Both the position numbers and the translations under genes were made by a program. This document shows positions 1 to 6,012 of a DNA stretch of 6,012 nucleotides, piece after piece. The notes beneath the pieces were generated by a model. That model saw nothing but the letters and a program-made list of their open reading frames with translations, was not told the DNA's origin and searched no databases. The stretch covers positions 1-6,012 of the forward strand of contig JAISWP010000242.1 in NCBI GenBank assembly GCA_031271065.1, given 5' to 3'. Source of the stretch: Synergistaceae bacterium. Lineage in GTDB: Bacteria > Synergistota > Synergistia > Synergistales > Synergistaceae. Every line of letters begins with the position of its first letter. Position 1 is the stretch's first letter.

Positions 1-2
1 GG

Positions 3-197
3 GCTGTCGATAGAGTGTCCCTGCCGTCGGAGATCAGAAAGAGGATACGGGATGCTATCGGGCGCAGTTACCGGACCTATCCCGGCGTCATACCGCTCTT
101 GAGTTTTGTCGGATCTGAAATGCCGGCTGACGCGGCGCCGGCCGCCAGGAGGAGGGGGCGCAGGCGGACTAAAAATCCCGGAAGGGATCAGGGATAG
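3..197 (+). CDS. C-terminal end of an upstream protein, possibly ribonuclease J (5' end outside window)
   Basis: The reading frame is open from the left edge to a TAG at 195-197, giving 64 residues. The other two + frames stop earlier (near bases 102 and 119) and look less protein-like. The fragment reads as an amphipathic basic helix (SEIRKRIRDAIGRSYR) followed by PGVIPLLSFV and then a hydrophilic Ala/Arg-rich tail with RRRGRRR. The order 'charged helix, aromatic/basic residues, PxxxPxL at the end' resembles the extreme C-terminus of bacterial ribonuclease J, where a helix leads into a RRPMILPVI-type strand. That resemblance is weak and was judged by eye. If correct, this is the end of a metallo-beta-lactamase-fold RNase with an added basic tail. 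The gene runs in the same direction as the transporter, which begins 47 bases later, and no terminator hairpin lies between them. A GTG at 15 could open a 60-residue ORF, but continuity to the window edge favours a truncated longer gene. Confidence 0.5.
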   Translation, partial: AVDRVSLPSEIRKRIRDAIGRSYRTYPGVIPLLSFVGSEMPADAAPAARRRGRRRTKNPGRDQG

Positions 198-228
198 GTT
201 CATAATCGCATCAGCCTGATACGGCGAC

Positions 229-244
229 AAGGAGTGAAGGAGTT
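229..244 (+). promoter_or_regulatory. Tandemly duplicated Shine-Dalgarno sequence before nptA
   Basis: Two copies of AAGGAGT(G/T) stand head to tail at 229-236 and 237-244, immediately before the TTG at 245. The upstream AAGGAG (229-234) lies 10 bases from the TTG, an acceptable spacing. The downstream AAGGAG (237-242) is only 2 bases from the TTG and 17 bases from the next ATG (260), so it fits neither start well. The first copy therefore decides the start at 245. The second may be a chance duplication, a ribosome standby site, or a sign of an unusual start codon such as the in-frame ATA at 248. Confidence 0.6.
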
Positions 245-1882
245 TTGATATTCCAGCAGATGGACGTTCTGACGCTTCTCGGAGGAGTCGCCCTTCTCAT
301 CTACGGCATCAAGACGATGGGGGACGCCCTTCAGGATCTCGCGGGCGACAATATGCGCCGTCTGCTCACGTCTCTGACCGGGACCCCGATCAGGGGAGTG
401 GCCGCGGGGGCCGTCGTCACAATGATCATCCAGAGCAGCAGCGCGACGACAGTTATGCTCGTCAGTTTTGTGCACGTTGGTCTCATGAGCCTGTCCCAGG
501 CCTTCAGCGTGATAATGGGCGCCAATATAGGGACGACCATCACGGCCCAGCTCATAGCGTTCAGCATACAGAGATATTCGATCATCGCCGCGATAGCGGG
601 GATCATACTCGCCCTTTTCGGTAAAAACGCCGCTCACAGACAGGCAGGCGCCGGGCTCGTGGGCTTCTCGCTCCTGTTCGTCGGAATGGGGATGATGCAG
701 GATGCCATGAGTTTCCTGAACGGGAGGCAGGACCTCTTCGAGAGTCTGAACAACACCCCCATTCTCGGTCTTGCGATGGGCGCCCTCGTCACCATGGCGG
801 TGCAGGCCAGTTCGGCGACGGTGGGCCTCACGATGGTCATGGCGTCCCAGGGGCTTTTATCCCTGGAAACCGCCATAGCGATAATACTGGGAGACAACAT
901 AGGCACTACCATAACGGCGGTCCTGGCCTCGCTGGGGGGCAACAGAGCCGCTAAACAGACCGCTACGGCGCACGTCTTGTTCAACGTGATCGGCGCCTGC
1001 ATAATGATGCTCCTGCTGCCGTACTACACAAGGCTGGTGGCGATGACGTCCTCGGATATATCCCGTCAGGTGGCCAACTCTCACAGCATGTTCAATATTT
1101 TGAACACTATGCTATTCCTCTTTTTCATCGGGCCGTACACCGAATTTATCAAAAAACTCGTCCCCATCGGCAGCCGTACCCCCACCGACGGCCAGGGCGC
1201 CAGGTTTCTCGACGAACAGCTCATAGACGTGTCTCCCGCAGCGGGCGTCGAGGCCGTGCGGAAAGAGATGGTCCGTCTGGGGGATATAGCGCTCGGTATG
1301 CTGAGAGACTGCCACAAGGTGATTCTGGAAAGGGAGTCCAAATCCATATCCGACCTGTTTGCAACGGAGAAAACCATAAATCAGCTGACTCATCAGATCA
1401 TCAAATATGCCACGGATGTAGGGCAGAAGGTGCACAATCCGGATCTGTCGGTCCTTTTGAATTCCTGCGTCAGCGGCGCCGGCGACATGGAGCGCATAGG
1501 CGACCACGGTGAGAACATCGCCGAGCTGGCGCAGTTCATGATGAAGAGAAAACTGAAGTTCTCCCATAAGGCCACCCAGGAGTGCCGGGATATGTTCGAT
1601 CTCACGGTGGAGGCGGTCGAAAAGAGCATAAGGGCTCTCGAGAGCGAACGCCCCGATCTGGCGGACGAGGTGCTGGAGCTGGAGGACAGGATAGACAAGA
1701 TGGAAAAAGCGCTGCGCGCCCGTCATATAGAACGTCTCAACAGCGGCAAGTGCCAGCCCGACGTGGGAGTCGTGTTCATAGATATACTGAGCAACCTGGA
1801 GAGGGTGGGAGACCACGCCCGCAACATAGCGCTCATAGTGAAGGATATCCAGTCGGTCCATACAAAACAGGCGGTGAAATAG
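245..1882 (+). CDS. Na+/phosphate symporter, NptA/YjbB type, with C-terminal PhoU-like domain
   Basis: Predicted inner-membrane sodium-coupled phosphate transporter of 545 residues, normal for the Na/Pi-cotransporter II family with a PhoU tail. The membrane part (about residues 8-305) contains the family's two inverted repeats. QSSSAT at 63-68 is followed by GANIGTTIT at 92-100, and QASSAT at 187-192 is followed by GDNIGTTIT at 216-224. These QSS-type motifs form the Na+/phosphate site in the family. Residues about 335-540 are helical and soluble with two PhoU-like signatures, DMERIGDHGENIAE (414-427) and NLERVGDHARNIA (517-529), typical of metal-binding, regulatory PhoU domains. The start is a TTG supported by AAGGAG at 229-234. 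An ATG at 260 would remove five residues without touching a motif. The stop is one base before the uppP start, so the two are probably cotranscribed and translationally coupled. YjbB in Escherichia coli has been linked to phosphate export, so direction of transport cannot be read from sequence. Confidence 0.93.
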   Translation: MIFQQMDVLTLLGGVALLIYGIKTMGDALQDLAGDNMRRLLTSLTGTPIRGVAAGAVVTMIIQSSSATTVMLVSFVHVGLMSLSQAFSVIMGANIGTTITAQLIAFSIQRYSIIAAIAGIILALFGKNAAHRQAGAGLVGFSLLFVGMGMMQDAMSFLNGRQDLFESLNNTPILGLAMGALVTMAVQASSATVGLTMVMASQGLLSLETAIAIILGDNIGTTITAVLASLGGNRAAKQTATAHVLFNVIGACIMMLLLPYYTRLVAMTSSDISRQVANSHSMFNILNTMLFLFFIGPYTEFIKKLVPIGSRTPTDGQGARFLDEQLIDVSPAAGVEAVRKEMVRLGDIALGMLRDCHKVILERESKSISDLFATEKTINQLTHQIIKYATDVGQKVHNPDLSVLLNSCVSGAGDMERIGDHGENIAELAQFMMKRKLKFSHKATQECRDMFDLTVEAVEKSIRALESERPDLADEVLELEDRIDKMEKALRARHIERLNSGKCQPDVGVVFIDILSNLERVGDHARNIALIVKDIQSVHTKQAVK

Positions 1883-1883
1883 G

Positions 1884-2690
1884 GTGGAGCGGGGGGTTTT
1901 GTTCCTCGGGCTCGTTCAGGGGCTGACGGAGTTTCTGCCAGTGAGCAGTTCAGGGCACCTGGCGCTGACCGGCGCCGTATTCGGCTATGGAGATATGACG
2001 CTGGCTTTTGAACTGATGCTTCACATGGCAACGCTGCTTGCGGTATTTTTATATTTTTTCAGAGATATAGCGACCATGCTCATGGAATGGTCCTACGGCT
2101 TCGTCAACTCCAACGCCCGCAGGTGGGCGGGGTGGCGGTTCGGATGGGCGGTGGCGGCCGGGACCCTCCTGACAGGGCCCATTGGTATCCTTTTGAAGCC
2201 GCTGGCGGGGAAAGTATCGGTCAGTATGCTTCTTCTGGGCATAAACTTCCTGATCACCGGATGTCTTCTCATGTCGTCGAGGTTTTTCGACGAAGGCTCC
2301 GGTACGGTGAGTTTGAGAAGCGGGATCATAGTTGGTTTCGTTCAGGGACTGGCGGTGCTTCCCGGTATTTCCCGCTCGGGAGCCACCATGTGGGCGGGGC
2401 TCGTCTGCGGCCTGTCCCGTGACGAGGCGTTCAGGTTCTCGTTTCTGCTCTCGGCGCCAGCCATAATCGGGGCGTCGATTTATGAGGCCCGCGATCTCGG
2501 AGGTTTTGCGGAATTCGCGGGCGCTCTCCCCAATGGATGGCTTCCCGCTTCCGTTCTGGCTTTCGTCTCAGGGCTGATATCCCTGATGTCCTTGCGCAGG
2601 CTGGTGGTCGGCGGAAAATGGTGGGGGTTCTCGCTTTACTGCGCCGCTTTGGCCTGCATCGCGGTCATCTACTCGCTGATAGGCGCCTGA
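1884..2690 (+). CDS. uppP: Undecaprenyl-diphosphatase UppP (BacA family)
   Basis: Integral membrane phosphatase that converts undecaprenyl diphosphate to undecaprenyl phosphate on the outer face of the cytoplasmic membrane, recycling the lipid carrier for peptidoglycan and other wall glycans. It can confer bacitracin tolerance. The 268 residues match the usual length. The (E/Q)xxxE motif is Q12-E16 within GLVQGLTEFLPVSSSGH (9-25), with Ser21-23 and His25. The second half carries GFVQGLAVLPGISRSG (151-166), with Arg164 as the likely catalytic arginine. The two segments are the inverted repeats of the fold. Hydrophobic stretches around 41-58, 86-105, 114-131, 146-160, 185-198, 220-236 and 248-266 fit a polytopic protein. 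The start is GTG one base after the nptA stop. The catalytic motif begins near residue 9, so no later start is possible. Only a weak AGGCGGTG lies upstream, so coupling to nptA translation is likely. Confidence 0.96.
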   Translation: MERGVLFLGLVQGLTEFLPVSSSGHLALTGAVFGYGDMTLAFELMLHMATLLAVFLYFFRDIATMLMEWSYGFVNSNARRWAGWRFGWAVAAGTLLTGPIGILLKPLAGKVSVSMLLLGINFLITGCLLMSSRFFDEGSGTVSLRSGIIVGFVQGLAVLPGISRSGATMWAGLVCGLSRDEAFRFSFLLSAPAIIGASIYEARDLGGFAEFAGALPNGWLPASVLAFVSGLISLMSLRRLVVGGKWWGFSLYCAALACIAVIYSLIGA

Positions 2691-2693
2691 ATT

Positions 2694-3263
2694 TTGTCCG
2701 TGCGGCTCATACTGGCCTCCGAGAGTCCCCGCAGAAGGGAGATACTTCATTCCCTGGGCGTGGACTTCGAAGCTGAAAACCCATGCGTCGAAGAGATTGC
2801 CGTTCCAGCCGAAGCGCCCCGCGATACGGCCCGCCGTCTCGCCTGCCTCAAGGCTGCCGCGGTTTCAGAACGATTTCCCGACGCATGCGTCATCGGAGCC
2901 GATACGGTAGTGGACGTGGACGGCGTACCCCTCTTCAAGCCGCTGGACAGGGACGATTCTGTGCGTATGCTGAAGCTGCTGAATGGCAGAACACATCTCG
3001 TCCACACCGGGATAGCCATAGTACGTTTCGGCAGCCCCGCGGTCTCGGGTACCGAGACCAGCAGGGTAACTTTCGGTGATCTGAGCGAGGACGAGATATT
3101 TGAATTCGTCTCGTCGGGCGATGGAGACGACAAAGCCGGCTCATACGCCATACAAGGCCGGGGCGCGCTTTTGGTCGAGAGGATCGAGGGAGACTATTAC
3201 AATATCGTAGGACTTCCGGTATACAGATTGAAAAAAATGCTCGAAAAATTCACGCGCTTATAA
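2694..3263 (+). CDS. maf: Maf-family nucleoside triphosphate pyrophosphatase (dTTP/UTP type)
   Basis: Cytoplasmic nucleotide pyrophosphatase that hydrolyses dTTP, UTP and modified pyrimidine triphosphates to monophosphate and pyrophosphate. Maf proteins are tied to house-cleaning of the nucleotide pool and to septum arrest. At 189 residues it has the standard family length. Visible motifs are ASESPRRREIL (8-18, substrate loop with Arg13-Arg14), GADTVV (68-73, Asp70 as likely catalytic acid), KP (82-83), GRTHLVHTG (98-106), KAGSYAIQG (147-155) and IEGDYYNIVGLP (164-175). The KAG-Y-IQG form is that of the YhdE-like dTTP/UTP subgroup rather than the m7GTP-type YceF subgroup, which has a CAGS-SEG form. 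The start is taken as TTG at 2694, three bases after uppP, with a weak AGGCG 8 bases upstream. An in-frame GTG at 2700 is an alternative that costs two residues and keeps every motif. Tight packing with uppP indicates one transcript. Confidence 0.95.
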   Translation: MSVRLILASESPRRREILHSLGVDFEAENPCVEEIAVPAEAPRDTARRLACLKAAAVSERFPDACVIGADTVVDVDGVPLFKPLDRDDSVRMLKLLNGRTHLVHTGIAIVRFGSPAVSGTETSRVTFGDLSEDEIFEFVSSGDGDDKAGSYAIQGRGALLVERIEGDYYNIVGLPVYRLKKMLEKFTRL

Positions 3264-3300
3264 TCGTTCGAGTATATAATACTCAGGAATTATAAAGCGA
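3259..3300 (+). promoter_or_regulatory. AT-rich spacer with dyad and TATAAT hexamers, possible promoter/operator for the DUF5693-csaB pair
   Basis: This is the longest gap between complete genes and is strikingly AT-rich against its surroundings. TATAAT occurs exactly at 3259-3264 (overlapping the maf stop) and again at 3275-3280. TATAAA occurs at 3291-3296. The second TATAAT lies inside a perfect dyad, GAGTAT-ATA-ATACTC (3270-3284). No convincing -35 hexamer was found 16-18 bases upstream of any of the three, and no extended -10 TG precedes them. TTCACG at 3249-3254 matches TTGACA at four positions but sits 20 bases from the second TATAAT. The site is therefore a plausible but unproven internal promoter or repressor site. 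Confidence 0.35.
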
Positions 3301-3306
3301 TTGGAG
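3301..3306 (+). promoter_or_regulatory. Shine-Dalgarno TTGGAG that sets the DUF5693 gene start
   Basis: GGAG at 3303-3306 lies 8 bases before the ATG at 3315, an ideal spacing. An in-frame GTG at 3306 would give three more residues, but it overlaps the last base of this GGAG and has no ribosome-binding site of its own. The ATG is therefore preferred. Confidence 0.7.
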
Positions 3307-3314
3307 TGGACCGA

Positions 3315-5363
3315 ATGCCGCAAGCGTGGGAGAACGAAAGTGTGGAATCCGACGCTCCCCAGGAGACGGAACAGACGCATTCCAGGCCGACCAGATCTGA
3401 AAAGAGAATCGGACAGCATCTGAGGAGGAAATCATCCCGCCGGGGGGAGAGCACTTTTCTGGACGCGGAGAAATTTTTCTGGCTGATGCTGATCATAGCG
3501 GTGCTTCTGTCGAGTTACGATCTCTGCCGCAGGCTCAGCGTCGAGTGGTCGCACAGAACGGTTGCTATCGCGGTGGAATACAGGGATATAGTTCTTTTGT
3601 CACGTCAGGCCGGTGAGGAACCGGGCGTAATATACAGCCGCATGAAAAACAGGGGCGCTGAGGGGATCACGGCGGTTGAACTGACCGGCAAAGATCTCGC
3701 ATCAGGCATCCTTCCGATATCGTACGGTTCTCTGTCGATGTTCCGGCCCATTCTCCGTTTCGCCCTCTCCCTTCCCCTCGACAGAGCGGCTCTGCTGGTA
3801 GACAACGAGGACCCCCTGCTGCCTCAGATATTGGATTATCTTCGCGTGCGCATGAGCGATATAGTTACCCTCGCCACAGCCGACGGAACTCTGATCGTTC
3901 TGCCGGCCAGTACGGACGAACTGGCGGATTCCGGAGTGCTTCCCGATTTTCCTGCGCTGATTTTCGCCGAGAGTGTGGGAACCGCGTCGCTGTACCGTCC
4001 TCATTCCGCTCCCGGAGTGGACGGTTCCGCGGCGGCGGAATGTCTCAAATGGCTCAGGTCGCGGTATCCGTCCATATCCTGCATCATACCCGCCGGACAG
4101 GTCGCGGCGGGCTATCCGGAACTTGGACCCATCGTGAAAGCGCTGAAAGATATGGGCGTTCCGGTCGCCCAGGCCGAATTTGTCCGTCAGATCGGCGTAT
4201 CCGAACTTTACTCCGGGATGGACCCGGAATTGCTGCCCCTCCATAGTGTGGTGCGCGAGGAACTCATCTCCCGCAGACTGACGAGGGCCCAGATCATTGA
4301 AAGGATGATCCGAGCGGTCCACGAGCGCTCCATAAGGGTGATACTGCTCCGTCCGTATGAACTCTACAGCGTGGGCAGACTCACCCCGTTCCTGGACGAT
4401 ATGCAGAGCATAAGGGACGCTCTGACCGCCCGGTATTACGGCACAGGCTGGCCTGACACCATCCCTATGTTCCGCGCCACCATCGGCGCCGCGCTGGGCG
4501 TCGCCATAATTTTTGCCGTCATGATCTGGTCCTATATTCGCAGATACCTCGGGGAACTGGGCGCCGAACTCGGCGCGGTGGAGATGACGGCGTCCGCTTC
4601 CGCCGCCCTGATACTGGGCGTCTGCGCCTGGGCGATACCTTCGGTTTCGAAACTTATGGGAGGGTTAACCGCTGCTATGCTGGCGACCGAGGCGACGATA
4701 TGGGCTCTCGACCGCTACGACAAACCGTTCTACGGGCTTCTGGCCGGGCTTTTTATAGTGCTTGCCGGCGGATTCGCGATAGCGGCGTTTTACGGAACCT
4801 CCGCCGCTATGCTCCGCCTGACGCCGTTCTCCGGCGTAAAGCTGACGCTGCTGCTGCCTCCGGTACTCATCCTGGCGAACGATTTAAAACAGAGAATACA
4901 TCCGGAATCCATGCTGGATATAATCACCAGGCCTCCTCTGTGGGGAGAGCTCATGCTCGCCTGTTTCATCCTGGCGGGCGCGCTTATCCTCACCGTCAGG
5001 AGCGACAACGCCTCCTTCGTGCCGGGGTGGGAGATACGATTCCGCGACCTGCTGGAGCGCATCCTGTGGGTGAGGCCCAGGACAAAGGAATTTTTGGTGG
5101 GTTACCCATGCCTGATAATCTATTACGTGATGGAAAGAAGGGGCTGGATGGAGCATTACCGCGAAATTTTCAGGCTCGGAGCCAGCGCGGCCTTCGCATC
5201 GGCGGTCAACTCCTTCTGCCATTTCCACACCATTCTGCCGCTGACTGTCGTCAGGGTCCTCAACGGGTGGTGCCTCGGCATAGTGGTTGGTTTCGTCGTT
5301 CTGGTGCTGATAGATTACGGCGGCGGCCCGATATCGCGCGTCATGTCGGAGATGTTCGATTGA
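3315..5363 (+). CDS. DUF5693 family multi-pass membrane protein of unknown function
   Basis: A 682-residue protein recognised by layout and by its position before csaB as DUF5693; its function is not known. Residues 1-52 are hydrophilic and basic (RRKSSRR at 37-43) and probably cytoplasmic. About 53-70 is a hydrophobic anchor. About 72-385 is a soluble, probably extracytoplasmic domain of alternating strands and helices: VAIAVEY 83-89, SRMKNRGAEGITAVE 108-122, AALLVDNED 158-166, ISCIIPAG 254-261, VILLRPYELY 342-351. The pattern looks barrel-like or Rossmann-like, but no catalytic signature is recognisable. From about 387 to the end there are roughly seven to eight hydrophobic segments (near 387-407, 427-445, 449-465, 473-493, 508-522, 544-562, 648-667). 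Between them is a conserved-looking stretch around RPRTKEFLVGYP (587-598) and SFCHFHT (633-639). The stop overlaps the ATG of the pyruvyl transferase, implying stoichiometric coupling. A role in export, polymerisation or modification of the glycan that CsaB decorates is inference. The DUF assignment itself is from memory of the family. Confidence 0.85.
   Translation: MPQAWENESVESDAPQETEQTHSRPTRSEKRIGQHLRRKSSRRGESTFLDAEKFFWLMLIIAVLLSSYDLCRRLSVEWSHRTVAIAVEYRDIVLLSRQAGEEPGVIYSRMKNRGAEGITAVELTGKDLASGILPISYGSLSMFRPILRFALSLPLDRAALLVDNEDPLLPQILDYLRVRMSDIVTLATADGTLIVLPASTDELADSGVLPDFPALIFAESVGTASLYRPHSAPGVDGSAAAECLKWLRSRYPSISCIIPAGQVAAGYPELGPIVKALKDMGVPVAQAEFVRQIGVSELYSGMDPELLPLHSVVREELISRRLTRAQIIERMIRAVHERSIRVILLRPYELYSVGRLTPFLDDMQSIRDALTARYYGTGWPDTIPMFRATIGAALGVAIIFAVMIWSYIRRYLGELGAELGAVEMTASASAALILGVCAWAIPSVSKLMGGLTAAMLATEATIWALDRYDKPFYGLLAGLFIVLAGGFAIAAFYGTSAAMLRLTPFSGVKLTLLLPPVLILANDLKQRIHPESMLDIITRPPLWGELMLACFILAGALILTVRSDNASFVPGWEIRFRDLLERILWVRPRTKEFLVGYPCLIIYYVMERRGWMEHYREIFRLGASAAFASAVNSFCHFHTILPLTVVRVLNGWCLGIVVGFVVLVLIDYGGGPISRVMSEMFD
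5348..5351 (+). promoter_or_regulatory. Shine-Dalgarno GGAG of csaB inside the DUF5693 3' end
   Basis: GGAG lies 11 bases before the ATG at 5363, within the last codons of the upstream gene. With the TGATG stop-start overlap at 5361-5365 it points to translational coupling and rules out a separate promoter immediately before csaB. Confidence 0.5.
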
Positions 5364-6012
5364 TGCCGTTCCTCGGGGGCGGCGGAAAGTACGACGTTCT
5401 TCTCGCCGGTTACTTCGGTTTCGGAAATCTCGGCGACGAGCTGATTGCCGAATCGGCCATCCAAAATCTGAAGCGGTGCGGCATCCATGACAGAAGGATT
5501 GCCATACTGTCGTCCGACCCGGACTATTCTCGGAAACGTCTTGGAGTTGACGCTTACGGCAGATGGAGCCTTTCGTCGGTGGTTTCGGCCCTGAGACGCT
5601 CCAGATCTCTCGTCTTTCCAGGAGGCGGACTTTTTCAGGATTCGACCAGCGCGAGGTCCTGCGTGTATTATTGGGGACTGGTTGCCATAGCCGGGATGCT
5701 GTCCGTTCCGGCGGTGTTTCTCGGACAATCTGTCGGCCCCCTGAACGGGGGATTCCCGCGCTTTCTGACGCGCCGCTCGTTTTTGGCCTGTTCATACGCT
5801 GCCGTGAGAGACTCGGCTTCTATGCGGGTTTTGGAGGAAATGGGCGTGCGCTGCGAGCTTATGCCTGATCCGGTCATGAGCCTCGAAATGCCGGAGTGCG
5901 CCGGGACGTCGGTGCTGATAAATCTGCGCCGCGCCCCGCGCACTCCGCAGAGCGCCGAAGCTGTATCCTCCGCTGCACGCTCGTGCTTCGAGGAGGGAAT
6001 CCCTATGACTGG
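5363..6012 (+). CDS. csaB: Polysaccharide pyruvyl transferase, CsaB type (3' end outside window)
   Basis: Predicted cytoplasmic enzyme that transfers pyruvate from phosphoenolpyruvate as a ketal onto a sugar of a wall polymer precursor. In Bacillus anthracis and relatives this modification lets SLH-domain proteins bind the secondary wall polymer. The frame stays open from ATG 5363 to the window edge: 216 residues plus two bases, roughly 60% of a family member of about 350-370 residues. Motifs of the pyruvyl transferase family are GYFGFGNLGDELI (16-28), a Gly-rich FPGGGLFQD (85-93), LGQSVGP (120-126), VRDSAS (148-153) and MPDPVMSL (167-174). The order and spacing are those of CsaB, a GT-B-like fold whose N-terminal half is seen here. 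The leader MPFLGGGGKYD is glycine-rich, and no other in-frame start lies before the first motif. Its ATG overlaps the DUF5693 stop. In this lineage the acceptor glycan is not established, so 'S-layer anchoring' is an inference from Firmicutes. Confidence 0.92.
   Translation, partial: MPFLGGGGKYDVLLAGYFGFGNLGDELIAESAIQNLKRCGIHDRRIAILSSDPDYSRKRLGVDAYGRWSLSSVVSALRRSRSLVFPGGGLFQDSTSARSCVYYWGLVAIAGMLSVPAVFLGQSVGPLNGGFPRFLTRRSFLACSYAAVRDSASMRVLEEMGVRCELMPDPVMSLEMPECAGTSVLINLRRAPRTPQSAEAVSSAARSCFEEGIPMT

Noticed and set aside
201..206. CATAAT as a possible -10 element before nptA
   Set aside because: There is no -35-like hexamer 16-18 bases upstream (the region reads CCGGAA-like), and a single five-of-six match is expected by chance.
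208..220. ATCAG-C-CTGAT inverted repeat upstream of nptA
   Set aside because: Five-base arms around a single base cannot form a stable hairpin loop and have no terminator T-run.
1112..1861. 249-codon open frame on the - strand inside the transporter gene
   Set aside because: It is fully antisense to the PhoU-like part of the transporter, with no recognisable domain or ribosome site. It is a shadow of the sense frame.
2681..2688. AGGCGCCT palindrome at the end of uppP
   Set aside because: It is only 8 bases, inside coding sequence, with no loop or T-run. It is a chance restriction-type palindrome rather than a terminator or operator.
3228..3264. TTGAAA (3228-3233) with TATAAT (3259-3264) as a sigma-70 promoter
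   Set aside because: The spacer is 25 bases, well outside the working range of 16-18, and both hexamers overlap maf coding sequence.
3702..4322. 206-codon open frame on the - strand inside the DUF5693 gene
   Set aside because: It is antisense to the soluble domain, and its composition (many Arg, Gly, Gln) is that of a reverse-complement shadow.
4884..5795. 303-codon open frame on the - strand spanning the DUF5693/csaB junction
   Set aside because: Its translation is low-complexity, rich in Arg, Pro and Ser, with no family motif. It lies antisense to two genes with clear motifs and a coupled junction. It is a by-product of GC-rich codons.

Overview
The window reads as a stretch of bacterial chromosome coding almost entirely on the + strand. 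It holds one gene tail, four complete genes and one gene running off the right edge. The base composition is moderately GC-rich, yet isoleucine is very often ATA and arginine often AGG or AGA. Starts are mostly TTG or GTG. That codon style, together with a DUF5693 membrane protein directly in front of a CsaB-type pyruvyl transferase, suggests a member of the Synergistota (Synergistetes), with an anaerobic Firmicute as second choice. This assignment is inferred from style and gene order, not from a database match.

Layout: (1) 3-197, the C-terminal end of an upstream protein with an Arg-rich tail, possibly a ribonuclease J. (2) 245-1882, a Na+/phosphate symporter of the NptA/YjbB type with a C-terminal PhoU-like domain. 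(3) 1884-2690, undecaprenyl-diphosphatase UppP (BacA), starting one base after the transporter stop. (4) 2694-3263, a Maf nucleotide pyrophosphatase of the dTTP/UTP type, starting three bases after uppP. (5) An AT-rich spacer of about 50 bases with a small perfect dyad and TATAAT-like hexamers, the only visible candidate for an internal promoter or operator. (6) 3315-5363, a 682-residue DUF5693 protein: N-terminal anchor, large extracytoplasmic domain, polytopic membrane C-terminus. (7) 5363-6012, the first 216 residues of a CsaB-like polysaccharide pyruvyl transferase, whose ATG overlaps the DUF5693 stop.

Two functional groups follow. The first (nptA-uppP-maf) links phosphate uptake, undecaprenyl phosphate recycling and nucleotide-pool/septation control. 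The second (DUF5693-csaB) looks like a cell-surface polymer module, in which CsaB pyruvylates a wall or envelope glycan and the DUF5693 protein does an unknown membrane job tightly coupled to it. No RNA gene, CRISPR array, insertion sequence or convincing terminator was seen. No stretch longer than about 50 bases lacks a gene. The least understood item is the DUF5693 protein.
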